From NCBI GenBank assembly GCA_036674765.1, contig JARVKI010000012.1:186001-250000 (forward strand): a stretch of 64,000 nt of DNA, read 5' to 3'. Position numbers and translations under genes: made by a program. The notes below the pieces were generated by a model. It did no database searches, was not told where the DNA came from, and saw only the letters and a program-made list of their open reading frames with translations. The DNA is from Seiridium cupressi. Its lineage: Eukaryota > Ascomycota > Sordariomycetes > Amphisphaeriales > Sporocadaceae. Shown here in pieces: positions 1 to 10,892 of the stretch; position 1 is the first letter of the stretch, and each line of letters opens with the position of its first letter.

Positions 1-1037
1 CGAACGCCTTGTCTGGAAATGTAAAACAGACAGCAGAGGCTACCATCGACTCTAGGCTTCTTGTCGAAACGGTGGAGCTGTCGTACAAGAAGACGGCCTT
101 GCTGACATCTGGCGATGCTGGTCAAGGCGTCGACGTGGACAGCTTTGTGACGCAATGTTTGCGCTACATGAGACTTGGCGCAGGTATAGCCGATGACCAA
201 GCCCCAGAGTTGACGAGTACTCAACGTCAGCGCAGACAGCCCACCGGTCGAGGACGACAAAGGGACTCTGACGACGATTACGAAATCGGGGACGACGGCG
301 ATCTCTGCAACTGGGAGCACCTTGGAAGATATGTTGGCGTACCCAATGTACGACGCCCTGCCGCGTCTAGTTTTCTGCTTGGCCCTCTCTCCGTCGAGAA
401 GAAAGTCCGCAAGATAACCAAGCGAAGCGCGCCCTTCCGGCCCAACTCATTGCGGGAAACCCGGCCAGAAGTTCTGGATGCGAGCGCAATACAGAGGAAG
501 GAGGACAACGATCTGACTGCTATATGCCACAAGATTTTCCAACGTCTTAAGACGGCACAGGCCCACGCTCAGGATGCGGCAGAGGCTGCATATAACGATG
601 GCGGTGAGGAGAACGCACAGGAAGTCATGGAACAGACTGGACTCAGGAGTACGGGGGGCATGGACTTCTTCAAATGCATCATCAACCCCGACTCTTATGG
701 ACAAACGGTGGAGAACATGTTTTATGTCAGCTTTTTGATTCGCGATAATCAGGTTCAGCTTGAACTGGACGAGGATGGCCATCCGACCTTGGGTAAGTCG
801 TCTGGCACGTGCCATTGGTTTGGACTGGAAACTAACAGCCGCCTAGCTCCTGTCGAAGAACCCGATCGTCACGAAGCTGGCTCGCGGCATGGCTCTCAGA
901 AGCATCAAGCAATTTTCCATATTGACAAGGCCCAGTACCATGCTATCATCAAGGCGTACGATATCAAGGAGTCAATCATAGAAAACCGGCAGCAGCAAGC
1001 TAGTGCCGGCCCAGGAGCTCGCGGATGGTACAATTAA
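1..1037 (+). CDS. NSE4: NSE4, SMC5/6 complex kleisin subunit (5' end outside window)
   Basis: This is the 3' part of the gene for Nse4, the kleisin that bridges the SMC5 and SMC6 heads with Nse1/Nse3 in the nuclear DNA-repair complex. The reading frame is open from base 3, so the true start lies before the window. The family is recognised from the N-terminal stretch with a D-x-D-x-F-V-x-x-C pattern and from the C-terminal winged-helix block (about 3' 150 codons), which includes FHIDKAQYHAIIKAYDIKE. A 54-nt intron at 793-846 (donor GTAAGT, branch CTAAC at 832-836, acceptor TAG) has a length divisible by three, so the frame also reads through it. It is called an intron because removing it joins the conserved region cleanly. 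The stop is TAA at 1035-1037, with AATAAA starting 5 nt later. Family assignment is from memory of Nse4 proteins. Confidence 0.88.
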   Translation, partial: NALSGNVKQTAEATIDSRLLVETVELSYKKTALLTSGDAGQGVDVDSFVTQCLRYMRLGAGIADDQAPELTSTQRQRRQPTGRGRQRDSDDDYEIGDDGDLCNWEHLGRYVGVPNVRRPAASSFLLGPLSVEKKVRKITKRSAPFRPNSLRETRPEVLDASAIQRKEDNDLTAICHKIFQRLKTAQAHAQDAAEAAYNDGGEENAQEVMEQTGLRSTGGMDFFKCIINPDSYGQTVENMFYVSFLIRDNQVQLELDEDGHPTLGKSSGTCHWFGLETNSRLAPVEEPDRHEAGSRHGSQKHQAIFHIDKAQYHAIIKAYDIKESIIENRQQQASAGPGARGWYN

Positions 1038-1932
1038 TTACAATAAAGACAATGTCGTAGAATCAAGGGTCATACCATTCGAAGCATTGTTAGCATGAGG
1101 CACTGGTGGGCGGTAATTCAGGAGATCTCACACACCGAAAGTCCATGTGCAATATCATTGAAGAAAACACGTGTTCATTTTTAGTGACATCAGGGTCAGC
1201 GTTTGATGAATATATGCAAATTTCCCATTCCAGAACCCGTGAGCGATGATCGGCTGACTGAAAGCTTAGAGATATTACAGGAAAATATGTTCCGTGAATG
1301 ATAGCTGAGTTGAAGTGCTTTAAATCTCTACAGGTTCTGGGGCATGCTGGAAACGATTATATACACGCACTTCATCTAAATAACAAGAATGTCGTCAAGC
1401 TGTGAGGAAGGTGGGATTTTAAGGATTTAACGCGATTCAATTACACATGAGTGGACAACCAACCGTCTATGCAGTCCGAGTCACTTTGACCGTGCGCATT
1501 ACCCTTCGGAACTATCTGTGTGAGCCTAATCGCCAAAATTCTCATGGAACAAGTGGCTCACACAACAAATGACTATGTCTCTCGTCGAGGACATGGCCTC
1601 AAATGCCATGAGAAAAACGCTAAACAATACTTATCAAATAAATAGGCTTCTGGAGGACATGTGGATACCCCGCGAGTGACGCTTGCTTTCGGAAAATGCG
1701 GTTGGCAGACTATCAAAGAGGCGATGAAAGGACTTATAGCTGCTGGCTCGATACTTCTGATCAGACAAAGGGGAGACCACACCGTGGGCTTCCGGACACG
1801 GGTTTTGGGCATCCTTTGTACAGCATCACGACAAAAGCTTGCCCAAGGGAAGTCAGGTAAATTCCATGTTTCAAACTTCTTGATCCATAACCTCACTGCA
1901 TTTTTGAGTGGGCTTGAATCTTCATCTTCAGC
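1038..1932. other. Intergenic, no gene seen
   Basis: This is the spacer between NSE4 and the coiled-coil gene. Overlapping open frames on both strands at about 1573-1978 mirror each other, lack family features and contradict each other, so they are taken as chance. The last few hundred bases should hold the promoter and leader of the coiled-coil gene. Confidence 0.6.
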
Positions 1933-4900
1933 ATGGCGGGTACTTCAGCGAGGACCGGCCGTAATCAGATCAACATAGACTACCAAGGCGACTATCATGA
2001 CTGGACTGATAATGACGTCCCCGCCTGGAGAAAGGGCTATATCGACGGGGAGGAGATCAAGAAATATGCCAAAAATCACGTAGAGGGCCTTCTGGCACAG
2101 CTTAAGGGACTTGGGATAGTTGAAGAAGCAGCACTGAGTGAGACCGTCAAGGAGAGGGCTGCCAGCGAATCCTTGGACAGCATCAAAACTCTTTGCGGAA
2201 TGGTGATAGAGGCACAGCTGACCCAAACCGAAGAATGGATCGGAAAACGGGGAGGTGTTTGGGCATCACAAACAAGCGCTGCGCAAAATAAACAAGCGGA
2301 AGACTACCAGCAGCTTTTAGACACAGCGGACGCTCAATTCCAAAAATTGGAAGATACCGAGGCTTCGCTGAGAAAAGCACAAGCGGATCTTACTGTCGTT
2401 AATAGGAAGACCGAGAAGAGAATAGCCGATATGAAAGAAGAGTTTACAAAGCAGGAAAATGAGTTGAGAGAAGGGTACGACAATGATACTGGTCGATTAT
2501 TCAAAGAGCTGAATTCGCTTAAAAATGAGAAGAAGGAGCTAGAGGAACAATTCAAGAAGTTACGAGAGGACCAAGCTGCGTGTCAAGACGCCTACGACCA
2601 ATTATCGAAGAAAGACAAGGAGAGGGTCAAGGAGCTCCATACGTTGCAGGAAGATTTAAAGAAGATTACCTTTGAGCTAATGCGAGACAATGAGAGTCTG
2701 CAGAAAATGGTCGAGGAGACGCACGAGAAGATCAAGAACAGAGAAGACGAGCTCAGAGCGACATCGGCCAAAATACTTGAACTTGAACAGCAGCGCAATG
2801 ACTTGAATAAACAGGTTCAAACCATCAGTGATAAGATTGACCAGCTGAAGAAGGAGCACGATGAAGCGCTGGAAGCAAAGTCAGCCAAGGTGGTTGAGCT
2901 GGAACAGAAACGCAACGACTTGGATGCTCAGGTTGGAACACTCACTGACAAGATTGGTCAGCTGAAAAGGGAACATGAGGAAACGGTCGGTGCAAAAACA
3001 GCCAGCGTAGACGAACTGGAACAGGATCGCAACAAGTTGAAAACCGAAGTTGGAAATCTTAATGATCAGATTGACCATCTAAAGAAGGAGCACGAAGAAG
3101 CGCTTAAAACGAAATCAACCGAAATACTTGGACTTGAGCAGGAGCGCGACGGCTTGAAAGCTCAAGTAGGAAAACTTAATGGTCAGATCGGAGAGCTCAA
3201 GAAACAGACTAGAGAACTTGATGATCAAATTCAAGATCTCAAGAACAATCAAATTAATCAGCTGATAAAGGAGCTAAAGGAGCGGGAGGAAGCGCTTAAA
3301 GCAAACTCGGCCAAACAGGTTGAACTTGAACAGGAGCGCAACGAATTGAAAACTCAAGTTAGCAATCTCACTGACCGAAGTAACGAACTGGAAAAACAGC
3401 TCGAGGAGGCAGCAACAACCTCAACAGGGTCAGGGGTCGGCGCGGGGGATGCACTAGACTATGCATATGGCGAATATATCACTCCGATTCTGAAACAAGT
3501 TGCACTGTATCGTGAGGGCAAGACGATTTCTCATTGTCAGATCCCTGACGGCGACGTAAAGAAGGATGCCATGTTGGGTGCAATGGGGGCGGTCATATCG
3601 CACTACGACCACAATCGTCGGACGCCACCTCATCAGCTGGACTTCGCCGGAATGATCGGGGACCTTGAGAGATGGCTACTTGAGCAACGAACGGGGACTC
3701 CGAGTGGTGAACAGGACGAACAGCTCAAGAAGGATGTCACTGCGAGCGACCTCCAACATATCATAGATGCCTTCAACGATGAGATCGATTATATCGAGGG
3801 CAGGCACAACCCCCTACAACTCGAGCTAGACAAAGTACAAGCTGAGCTGGACGAACTACGAGATCGGGTGGGCGAGTTACCCTTGGAGCCAGGAGCATTC
3901 CGAGACTTCTTGAGTGACAAGGAAAAGGAAGTGAACAAGCTGCAGGAGGAGATTGCATTGTTGAACACTAAAATCAATGCGAACAAAGTGCTCGAGAAGC
4001 AACTGACCGAAACGCAAAAGGAACGCAGTGACGCGTTGGCTAAGCTGCAGATTTGCGAAGAAGAAAAGGAGAAACTAGGTGGTGAGGAGATTAAGCGCAA
4101 AGAGTCCGAGATTGGCACTCTGAAAGTAAGAATCAATGACCTAAAGAAGCAAATTACTGTGCTCGAAGCGGAGAAAATTCAATGCGAAGAAGAAAGGGCT
4201 AGGTTGGACAGAAACCAGGAAGAAATCGACGAAAAGGAGAAGTGCCTTAAAGCCCTCCAGCAAGATCACCAAAAGAAGACTGTCGAACTGGAGCGCATGG
4301 CTAAGAAGAGTATCGAGAAGGACGAACTGATCAGGGACAGAGATGCGATCGCCGCAGAAAAGGACAAGGATACGGCCATCAGGAACGGGGAAATGAATAA
4401 GCTTAGAGGCGCCTTAGCCAAGATCAAACTGGATATGGAAGCATTGGGATCCACCAACGCGAGCCTGACCGCCGAAAAGGAGAACCTGAGAACACAGAAT
4501 GATGGGCTGAGACTAGCTTTCAACCAGAACAGGAGAATCCTAACTGCCGCCAAGCGTGAAGTCATAGAAGCGGAGGATGAACTCGAAAGATTACATACAG
4601 AATACAGCGACTTGAAGGCACCCTCTGGCGCACATCGCGAGTGTAAATGCACAACGTGCGCGATGCTTAGAGAACATGCTATCGAGACAGGGAAATTTGC
4701 CCTAGACCAGATGGAGATACTGGAGGCGCGGTTCGAGGCTCTCATCGAAGAAGAGCAGAAGAATTGCGCCGATGGTAGCAAGGCTCCATCGACGGCAGTT
4801 GATCAGGAGCAGGAACAGCTCAGGATTGCTGCCCTCCAACGCGAGCGCGACGACAACCGCCTAAACTGGGAAGAAGCCCGAAGACAGGTGGATTACCTAC

Positions 4901-5694
4901 AGGAGCAAATGGCTCAGACTCATCAGCATACCACCCCTGCTGGGCCGAACCCTCCTGTTGAGGTCACTGACCTCCAGGAGCAGAACCAAACCCTTCAAGC
5001 AAGCCTGGCCCAGGCGCTCGACTTTGGAAGAAAGCTCCTGAAGTACTATCGCAAGATGCAAGCTGTGCTGGTCAAGTACCGAGCGGAGAAGCATGGGCTG
5101 GTCAACACGTTCCTGCAACATAATCCTGCTTTCATGGAGGATATGGACATATATCTCGAGGCCGACGAGCGCAGACTCGAGGCGCGGTTGAACGAGGCTA
5201 AGGATGCGCTCCTGACGGCTGCAGACGCCGAAAAGCCTGAACAGGAGCGCCAGGTACGTCTGCTTGAGCGTGAGCTCGAGAAGTACCACGGCATCTTGGA
5301 GGAAATCCGCGTGCACAGCAGGCTAGCTGACGAAGCGATTGTCGTCTCGGAGATCTACAACCTCGACCCAGATGACCATCTCGTCCAGCAGCTGCTGGAA
5401 GAGCATCCTGAGCTTGTGAACCCTCCCACAGCTCCACCCGCCGTGCAACTCCAGCCTCGGCCGCGCAGTTCATACGATCCATGCAGCTGGCTATTCTGGC
5501 TTCTTCTCGCCGCCATCGCCTTGTTCGTGTTCGGGTACATGGCCCAGAGGAAACAGAGGGACAAATGGGCCGTGGCCAACAGCTTCACGCGCGCCCTCTG
5601 GATAAACAATGCGAAAGCAGGCGTGACAGTTAGCTGGGCCCATCTCGTCATGTTTGTGCTGTGGCAAATCCCAGCACATTACAAGCGCTCTTAG
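1933..5694 (+). CDS. Large coiled-coil protein with 39-residue repeats and C-terminal membrane anchor
   Basis: Single open frame of 1253 codons; I cannot assign a named family. About residues 110-490 and 610-1160 are strongly charged Glu/Lys/Gln/Leu heptad sequence typical of long coiled coils. A globular-looking segment lies between them at about 495-610. Five copies of a 39-residue unit lie at residues 274-493. A small Cys cluster occurs at C904, C906 and C909 after a His. Near the end a hydrophobic stretch (about residues 1186-1206) followed by KQRDK-type basic residues looks like a single C-terminal membrane anchor; a second weaker hydrophobic patch follows. A tail-anchored tether of the golgin or organelle-tether kind is one possibility, but this is inference. 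The start ATG at 1933 is the first in the frame. No intron is needed. Confidence 0.8.
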   Translation: MAGTSARTGRNQINIDYQGDYHDWTDNDVPAWRKGYIDGEEIKKYAKNHVEGLLAQLKGLGIVEEAALSETVKERAASESLDSIKTLCGMVIEAQLTQTEEWIGKRGGVWASQTSAAQNKQAEDYQQLLDTADAQFQKLEDTEASLRKAQADLTVVNRKTEKRIADMKEEFTKQENELREGYDNDTGRLFKELNSLKNEKKELEEQFKKLREDQAACQDAYDQLSKKDKERVKELHTLQEDLKKITFELMRDNESLQKMVEETHEKIKNREDELRATSAKILELEQQRNDLNKQVQTISDKIDQLKKEHDEALEAKSAKVVELEQKRNDLDAQVGTLTDKIGQLKREHEETVGAKTASVDELEQDRNKLKTEVGNLNDQIDHLKKEHEEALKTKSTEILGLEQERDGLKAQVGKLNGQIGELKKQTRELDDQIQDLKNNQINQLIKELKEREEALKANSAKQVELEQERNELKTQVSNLTDRSNELEKQLEEAATTSTGSGVGAGDALDYAYGEYITPILKQVALYREGKTISHCQIPDGDVKKDAMLGAMGAVISHYDHNRRTPPHQLDFAGMIGDLERWLLEQRTGTPSGEQDEQLKKDVTASDLQHIIDAFNDEIDYIEGRHNPLQLELDKVQAELDELRDRVGELPLEPGAFRDFLSDKEKEVNKLQEEIALLNTKINANKVLEKQLTETQKERSDALAKLQICEEEKEKLGGEEIKRKESEIGTLKVRINDLKKQITVLEAEKIQCEEERARLDRNQEEIDEKEKCLKALQQDHQKKTVELERMAKKSIEKDELIRDRDAIAAEKDKDTAIRNGEMNKLRGALAKIKLDMEALGSTNASLTAEKENLRTQNDGLRLAFNQNRRILTAAKREVIEAEDELERLHTEYSDLKAPSGAHRECKCTTCAMLREHAIETGKFALDQMEILEARFEALIEEEQKNCADGSKAPSTAVDQEQEQLRIAALQRERDDNRLNWEEARRQVDYLQEQMAQTHQHTTPAGPNPPVEVTDLQEQNQTLQASLAQALDFGRKLLKYYRKMQAVLVKYRAEKHGLVNTFLQHNPAFMEDMDIYLEADERRLEARLNEAKDALLTAADAEKPEQERQVRLLERELEKYHGILEEIRVHSRLADEAIVVSEIYNLDPDDHLVQQLLEEHPELVNPPTAPPAVQLQPRPRSSYDPCSWLFWLLLAAIALFVFGYMAQRKQRDKWAVANSFTRALWINNAKAGVTVSWAHLVMFVLWQIPAHYKRS
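2752..3411 (+). repeat. Five-copy 117-bp in-frame tandem repeat
   Basis: Units begin at 2752, 2869, 2986, 3103 and 3295. Each encodes 39 residues opening with L-x-x-x-S/T-A/T and carrying the core ELEQxRN-x-L followed by QV-x-x-L-x-D-x-I. The first four are directly adjacent. Units four and five are separated by 75 bp (25 residues) that continue the coiled-coil pattern. The copies have diverged at the DNA level. Confidence 0.85.
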
Positions 5695-6781
5695 TTTTTT
5701 CCAGAAGAAGTGTGGGAATTCTGCAGACACAAGTGTTTTCAGGCACGTCAAGTGAAGGAATTGGTAGTTTGGTTTAACATGTGGCATTCAAAATATGTTT
5801 CATTTTATTGGCTACTCTCTCTAGTGTAATGCAAATGCTATATGATCCATCAAAGCCTCAGCTCGCGGTCCCAAATTGTGGTCACCCAATGTCGAGTATA
5901 GTGCTTCTAGGACTAGTTAAACTATTGGGTAATTTGTACTAGGATACACACACCCCGATGGGAGAGCAGGGCTAGGGGAGATTGGGGACCAAGGAATATC
6001 ACGACCGATAGCAGTTACATCGGTTCTTATACGAAGAGCGCATCTCAACGAATACAGAAGTAAGGCAGGGCATGCCCGCCGACAAGATTCACCATTATCA
6101 TTTACTGCATCGGGATAAACAAGGTATAGAAGGGCCGACCCCTTCATGCTTTCAGCGCATGTTCCCAAAAGGGAAAGGGGCCTGCCGGCTATGCATAGTC
6201 GAGCGTGGCATTGCTTTCTTCAAACGGCGTCTGGTCTTGTTGGATGACACACGCAAAACGGATCACTCTAGTTGCAAGATCGACTACGTGAGTAGAGGCA
6301 AAATCGTTGAGAACGTGCAGAGATTATAATACCGAGCTTTGGTCACCGTTCTGTCTGTTATACTGCATTCGTTATACAAGACACCGCGTCGAATTTCCTA
6401 TGCAAGTATTGACCTTGGGTCAGGGATTAAAGCTGTTTGACATGGGGCTGATCTGGGTAGGATCTCGACACCGCCTTGGCGCATCCAGCCGTTCCAAAAA
6501 AAAAAAAAAAAAAAAGAGACGAGCAGAAACGAGGGATCGTCGTTGGATAGCATTGGTCAACGCGAGATAGACCACTCAGGGTATCGATTGATGCCTGCTT
6601 TTTTAAGTAAGCGTCAATGTAGGTGGTGACATTGTAACACCACATTGGTCACCGAGCCTCACTCTGAAGGAAAGTTTGCCCATGGAGTAGCTGAGTTGCT
6701 GGTTATAAGAAGAGGAGTGACAGCTCTTCCAGGGAATCATTCAGGAGTCACGGCTACAACCTCCCAGCCTGCTGCAGCAAA
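5695..6781. other. Intergenic with a poly(A) tract
   Basis: No supported gene. A run of 20 A residues lies at 6496-6515. Short open frames on both strands show no family features. The right end contains the promoter and leader of the NLP gene that starts at 6782. Confidence 0.6.
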
Positions 6782-7914
6782 ATGGGCGCTCTCACAATCA
6801 TCGTCGGCGCATTGGCACTCTGTGCAACCGTCACAGCCAGTCCATACAAGATCCTACAGACGCGCGATCCTCCAGCTGCACTACCTGAGAAGGTCACGGC
6901 AGACGATAAGAAGTATGTTTGGAAAACGATGTATGAGGGAACTTTTAGCTAATATTGGTCTTGTAGATGGCAACCTGCGATGGACTTCGATACTGATAGG
7001 TATGCGTCTTGTCATCACTATACAAGGGACTTGGGTTGAGTGGACTGACACTAATATGCGGTATAGTTGCTACAACACCCCGGCTATTGACGCAAATGGA
7101 AATGTAGCACCAGGTCTCGACCATGAGAACACTGGGCTCTCAACCGACTGTCATGATTTATCGGACCTTCAAAACAACAACGTGTATTCTCGTGCGCGGT
7201 GCAATAATGGATGGTTAGTGCCGACGGTCCAAATTTGCCATTGTGTTCGTGACAAAACTAATACTCGAACTTTCGCATAATAGGTGTGCTTACATGTATG
7301 ATTACTATTTCGAGAAAGACGTGGCCATCCAGTATTTCCCCTTGGATCCTGGCCACCGCCATGATTGGGAGCATATCGTCATATTCGTCCAGGACGGAGT
7401 GCCCAAGGCTGTGGCTGCCTCTCAGCACGGCGACTATGAGACCAAGGCTGCCAGCGATGTCCGCTGGGATGGGAACCATCCGAAAATGATCTTCCGTGAG
7501 TACCTTGATTCCTCTTGATACTTTTCTTTTCGAAAGCGAACTTATTTCCATGAGTGTCAACTACTCCCAAGACCCGTTTTGTTCCAGACTTTACCAGACC
7601 TCTCTGCAAGAGCATTTACTGACGCCGGTTTGACGTTAGACAAGGATGGCCTCAGCACCCACTGCTTCCGGTTTGCAAATGCGGATGACGACAACATCGA
7701 GAACGCGTTGGGCGAATGGTTCTATGGTCCTGTCGTGTCGTACAACGGGTTCCCAACCACTGCACTGCGGGACAAGCTGATGGGGTGGGATTTCGGAAGT
7801 GCTAGTATAGGCATCAAGGATGCGAGCTTTCAAAATCAGCTGGAGAACGCTCGCAAAGACTTCGTTCCAGGCTTTGATAGCGGTGTGGACGACGGGTCGC
7901 CTGGTGATCCATAG
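6782..7914 (+). CDS. NPP1/NLP family secreted necrosis-inducing-like protein
   Basis: This gene encodes a member of the necrosis- and ethylene-inducing peptide 1-like (NLP) family, secreted proteins that can damage eudicot plant membranes in the apoplast; some members are non-toxic. The hallmark heptapeptide GHRHDWE is present near 7352-7372, followed by the usual downstream blocks. The model has five exons: 6782-6912, 6967-6999, 7067-7213, 7284-7495 and 7640-7914 (265 residues). All introns have GT-AG ends and the frame closes exactly. The acceptor at 7639 was preferred over the AG at 7587 because it keeps the conserved family spacing after the heptapeptide. The first about 20 residues form a typical signal peptide. 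At least five cysteines are present, more than the two of the simplest NLP type. No break is visible. Cytolytic activity cannot be inferred from sequence alone. Confidence 0.9.
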
Positions 7915-8549
7915 TATGTGCGTCCTGAGATGCAGTGAGGTGGTGTATCGCACAACCCGGTCACAAAGCCTCCGTCTCAGCGAGAGTGTGAAATAGTGGC
8001 TACGGGTTGCCTATCAAGTAAGCAGGATGCCGACGAATCTGTAGATTTGCGTTCTGTAAGCAAAAGATTTCCAATTCCATCCCTGCAAACTGGCAAATAT
8101 CATTTAGCAAGATTACCAAAGGCGAGGCGAAGCACTCACTAATCCGAGCTATCGGGCGCTCTCTAGTGCCCGAGCGTCCGATACCAAGCTCCTGATCCCA
8201 GGCTCTCGGGCGCGCCGTGCTCGTGGTTCTTATCGCTGTAACCCGCTATCACAAGCACCCGACTCTGGAGCATGATGTCATTGGGTCTCTGAGCATGGAA
8301 TCATCTGGCGAGAGCACACTGAGTCTCCGCACCATGCCGCTCCTACAGCCGCCTCGTAAGGGACTTCAGGTGGCTGCGCAATGTTCACAGGGCTGATTTA
8401 ACCCATAGCAGCAAACGAGACAAGTCCCTAATTTGGGAAATGTGGCCTCGGCATCGTCAGCTTTTCAGTATTTGACACGACCGTGGAGACGACACCGGGT
8501 CGCATAAGTCACGCCATCCGGAATCAACGCCATCTGCCGCTCTTCTAGG
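7915..8549. other. Intergenic
   Basis: No gene supported. Short CG-rich, partly self-complementary stretches occur around 8155-8215 (repeated CGGGCGC-like words). The right part should carry the promoter of the DUF4336 gene. Confidence 0.55.
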
Positions 8550-9662
8550 ATGAGCATATATCAGCAACGCACATTCCGCAGCCTTGTCACCGCGTTCCCT
8601 AGGCATCCTACTTATCTGGTTCCCGCACTTTCTCAAGTTCCTGCCAACGCCTTTGCGAGGAACATCACAACAAACCAGAAAGGACAACTTGTTCATTCTA
8701 CGGCGAAAGTCATCACGTCATCTGCCATCGCCCAGCAACTCCATCATCAATCCATATTACTAGGAACCCGTGCCCGGTCTATCACAATGTCGTCAAAGCT
8801 CATCCCGTTGAAGCCATCGGATGTCATGGTCATCCGCGACATCACTTCAAATGTCACAACTCTGTCAGTGCCGTTCTCTCGGTTTGGGGTGGTGCGAGTG
8901 GGAGGTCGCGCCACAATAGGTTGGTTCTCAGTGCCCCTCGCGGGAGAGCTCCGCTAATGGCACTCTATAGTACGTCTCACATCAGGATCATTGGCCGTGA
9001 TATCACCTGTCGCCTTGACTCCGGAGGTCAAAGAAAAACTGGCACAACTTGGAGGCAATGTTGCCTATCTCATCGCTTCGGACATTGAGCATCACATCTT
9101 CATTTCCGAATGGGCCAGGGAGTTTCCCAACGCCAAGCTCATCGGCCCCAAAGGGTTGCAAGAGAAGCGCGACAAGACAGATGATGAGAAAATTGGCAAG
9201 GAAAAGTTCAGCTTCATTTACACGCCTGAGAACCACCAAGACAACAACGTTGACGCCGACTTTGCGGCCAACTTTGAGGTCGAGTATATGGATTCGCACC
9301 CGAACAAGGAGATTGTTCTTCTTTACAAGCCCGAGAAAATTCTGATACAAGCGGACCTCATGTTCAACCTTCCCTGCGTGGAGCAGTACTCGCGTGTCCC
9401 GGAAGCGGAAAAGAATTCACATGGATTCATAAACAGGCTGTTTTCCAGCTTTCAGGGCACAGAGGGCGAGGCCAAGGGTATCAAACGCTTCTTGTGGTAC
9501 GGGATGAGCTCTAGCGACCGCCCTGCCTTCAACAAGAGTGTAGAGCGCATCAACTCCTGGGATTTCGTCACCAATATCCCATGCCACGGCGAAACCATGG
9601 TCGGCAATGCAAAGGAGAAATTCGAGAAGGTTTTTGAGTGGCATCTCCAAGGCCACAAATGA
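8550..9662 (+). CDS. DUF4336 domain protein (metallo-beta-lactamase-like fold)
   Basis: Two exons, 8550-8919 and 8971-9662, flank a 51-nt intron (donor GTTGGT, branch GCTAAT, acceptor TAG) with phase 1 on both sides. The product is 353 residues. The core matches DUF4336 proteins of fungi and bacteria, whose reaction is unknown, with an SPVALTPE-type segment, a D-I-E-H-H block and a late P-C-H-G-E motif. The first about 79 residues before a second in-frame ATG at 8787 are rich in Arg, Ser and Thr and almost free of acidic residues, as in a mitochondrial presequence. The domain itself starts right after that second ATG. Both starts are therefore possible, and the longer form is listed. Confidence 0.8.
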
Positions 9663-10892
9663 GTTGGTGGCCAGAAAAGCAGTTTCGCCTTTGCGTGTTC
9701 TCCGCAGGCAGCTGGTGTAATGAGTTTCTTGTGTTGCATCGATACCATCATAGCTTTTTGTTGTACTATATGATACTGTGCAATAACCTGCACGGGTCAT
9801 ATGATATAATGTGTGATTTCTCATATACCACATGTCCACCAAATAAATCCTGGGTCAGCCTCTCCCCGAGTTGATTTGCGCCGAGCTTGAAACATGGGGA
9901 GGATCTGATTAGCCTGTGTAACCCAAGTCGTCGAGTGGGCGCTATTGGTGATTGGGCCGGCCCCTCCCCTAGCCTGGTTTCAGAGGTCGACCTTTGCGAC
10001 GATATTTGTGCCGAGGCGGGCAACCTCGACCTGTCCTACCAGCTGTGGGACCTTGTCTAGTCTGCAACCTCAATTGTTCATCGTCTTGACACCAAATTCA
10101 AGAGAACATGGTCCCATCACTCAAGTCCACCGTTCGCTTCAATGGTCGGCATGACTTGCGCTGTGCTGTAGTGTGCTTTTGATCTGGCCAAACACCATGT
10201 CTACAGACCGCAGTACACGACTCGGACGCGAGGCGGGTTTCCAACCATTTCCATCGCCCCTGTTGATCCGTCGTCTGTTCACATCTCATGTCGTGGGGTT
10301 CACCCCTGCAAGGTTTCGGAAGCCATGTTCTAACGTCGATCGTGCCAAGGTCTGTCAGTTCTTGACGTTTCTTTGCACCCAACCGTTGTGAGCGCTCGCA
10401 GAGATGCGTCAAGTGCCGGCTACCAGATCATCCCGGACCTGTGAGGTTTGGAGCTTCGAACCAAGTATAGAGCGCGGTTGTCTTGCCTGGAAGGAGTAAG
10501 AGGCTCGAATAGCCGACAAGTTTGCTTCTGATTGACCATCCAAGACGTCTGTGTTTTCTCCTTCAAGATACTCCCTATCCCCCCCCCCCCCCTCATACCA
10601 CCGTCTCTCAAGCCTTTTCAATCGCAAGCGGGATTGCATGATCTTATGATACCATCTTCGAAGCTAATGTGTACTCCCTTTGGTGGCCCAAAACCTCACT
10701 GTCGCACCATGCTCCTTTGCCCCAAATAGTTCTCCTTGGGCGGCTTTCTTCAAACACTTTCTTCAAACACTACTCTTGTGTCCAATATTGTGGCCAAGTG
10801 TAGCAAAGAGCGCAAACTTGCTCAATTGCCGCAGGCCGAGCCCGCGGGCAGTCCTTTGAAAAACATCACATCCATTCACAAAACACGCCACA
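9663..10892. other. Intergenic upstream of the permease gene
   Basis: No gene supported; the small open frames overlap on both strands. It contains a run of 14 C at 10579-10592 and a CYS3-type decamer at 10646-10655. The last part is the promoter and leader of the methionine-permease-like gene. Confidence 0.6.
10646..10655. promoter_or_regulatory. Candidate CYS3/MetR-type bZIP site
   Basis: ATGATACCAT fits the ATGRYRYCAT consensus reported for the Neurospora sulfur regulator CYS3. It lies about 240 bp before the start of a methionine-permease-like gene, a plausible target under sulfur limitation. The match is seen; the regulation is inferred. Confidence 0.5.

Noticed and set aside
7588..7639. 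Alternative earlier acceptor for NLP intron 4 at 7587
   Set aside because: It would add residues that break the conserved family spacing, whereas the acceptor at 7639 fits frame and family.
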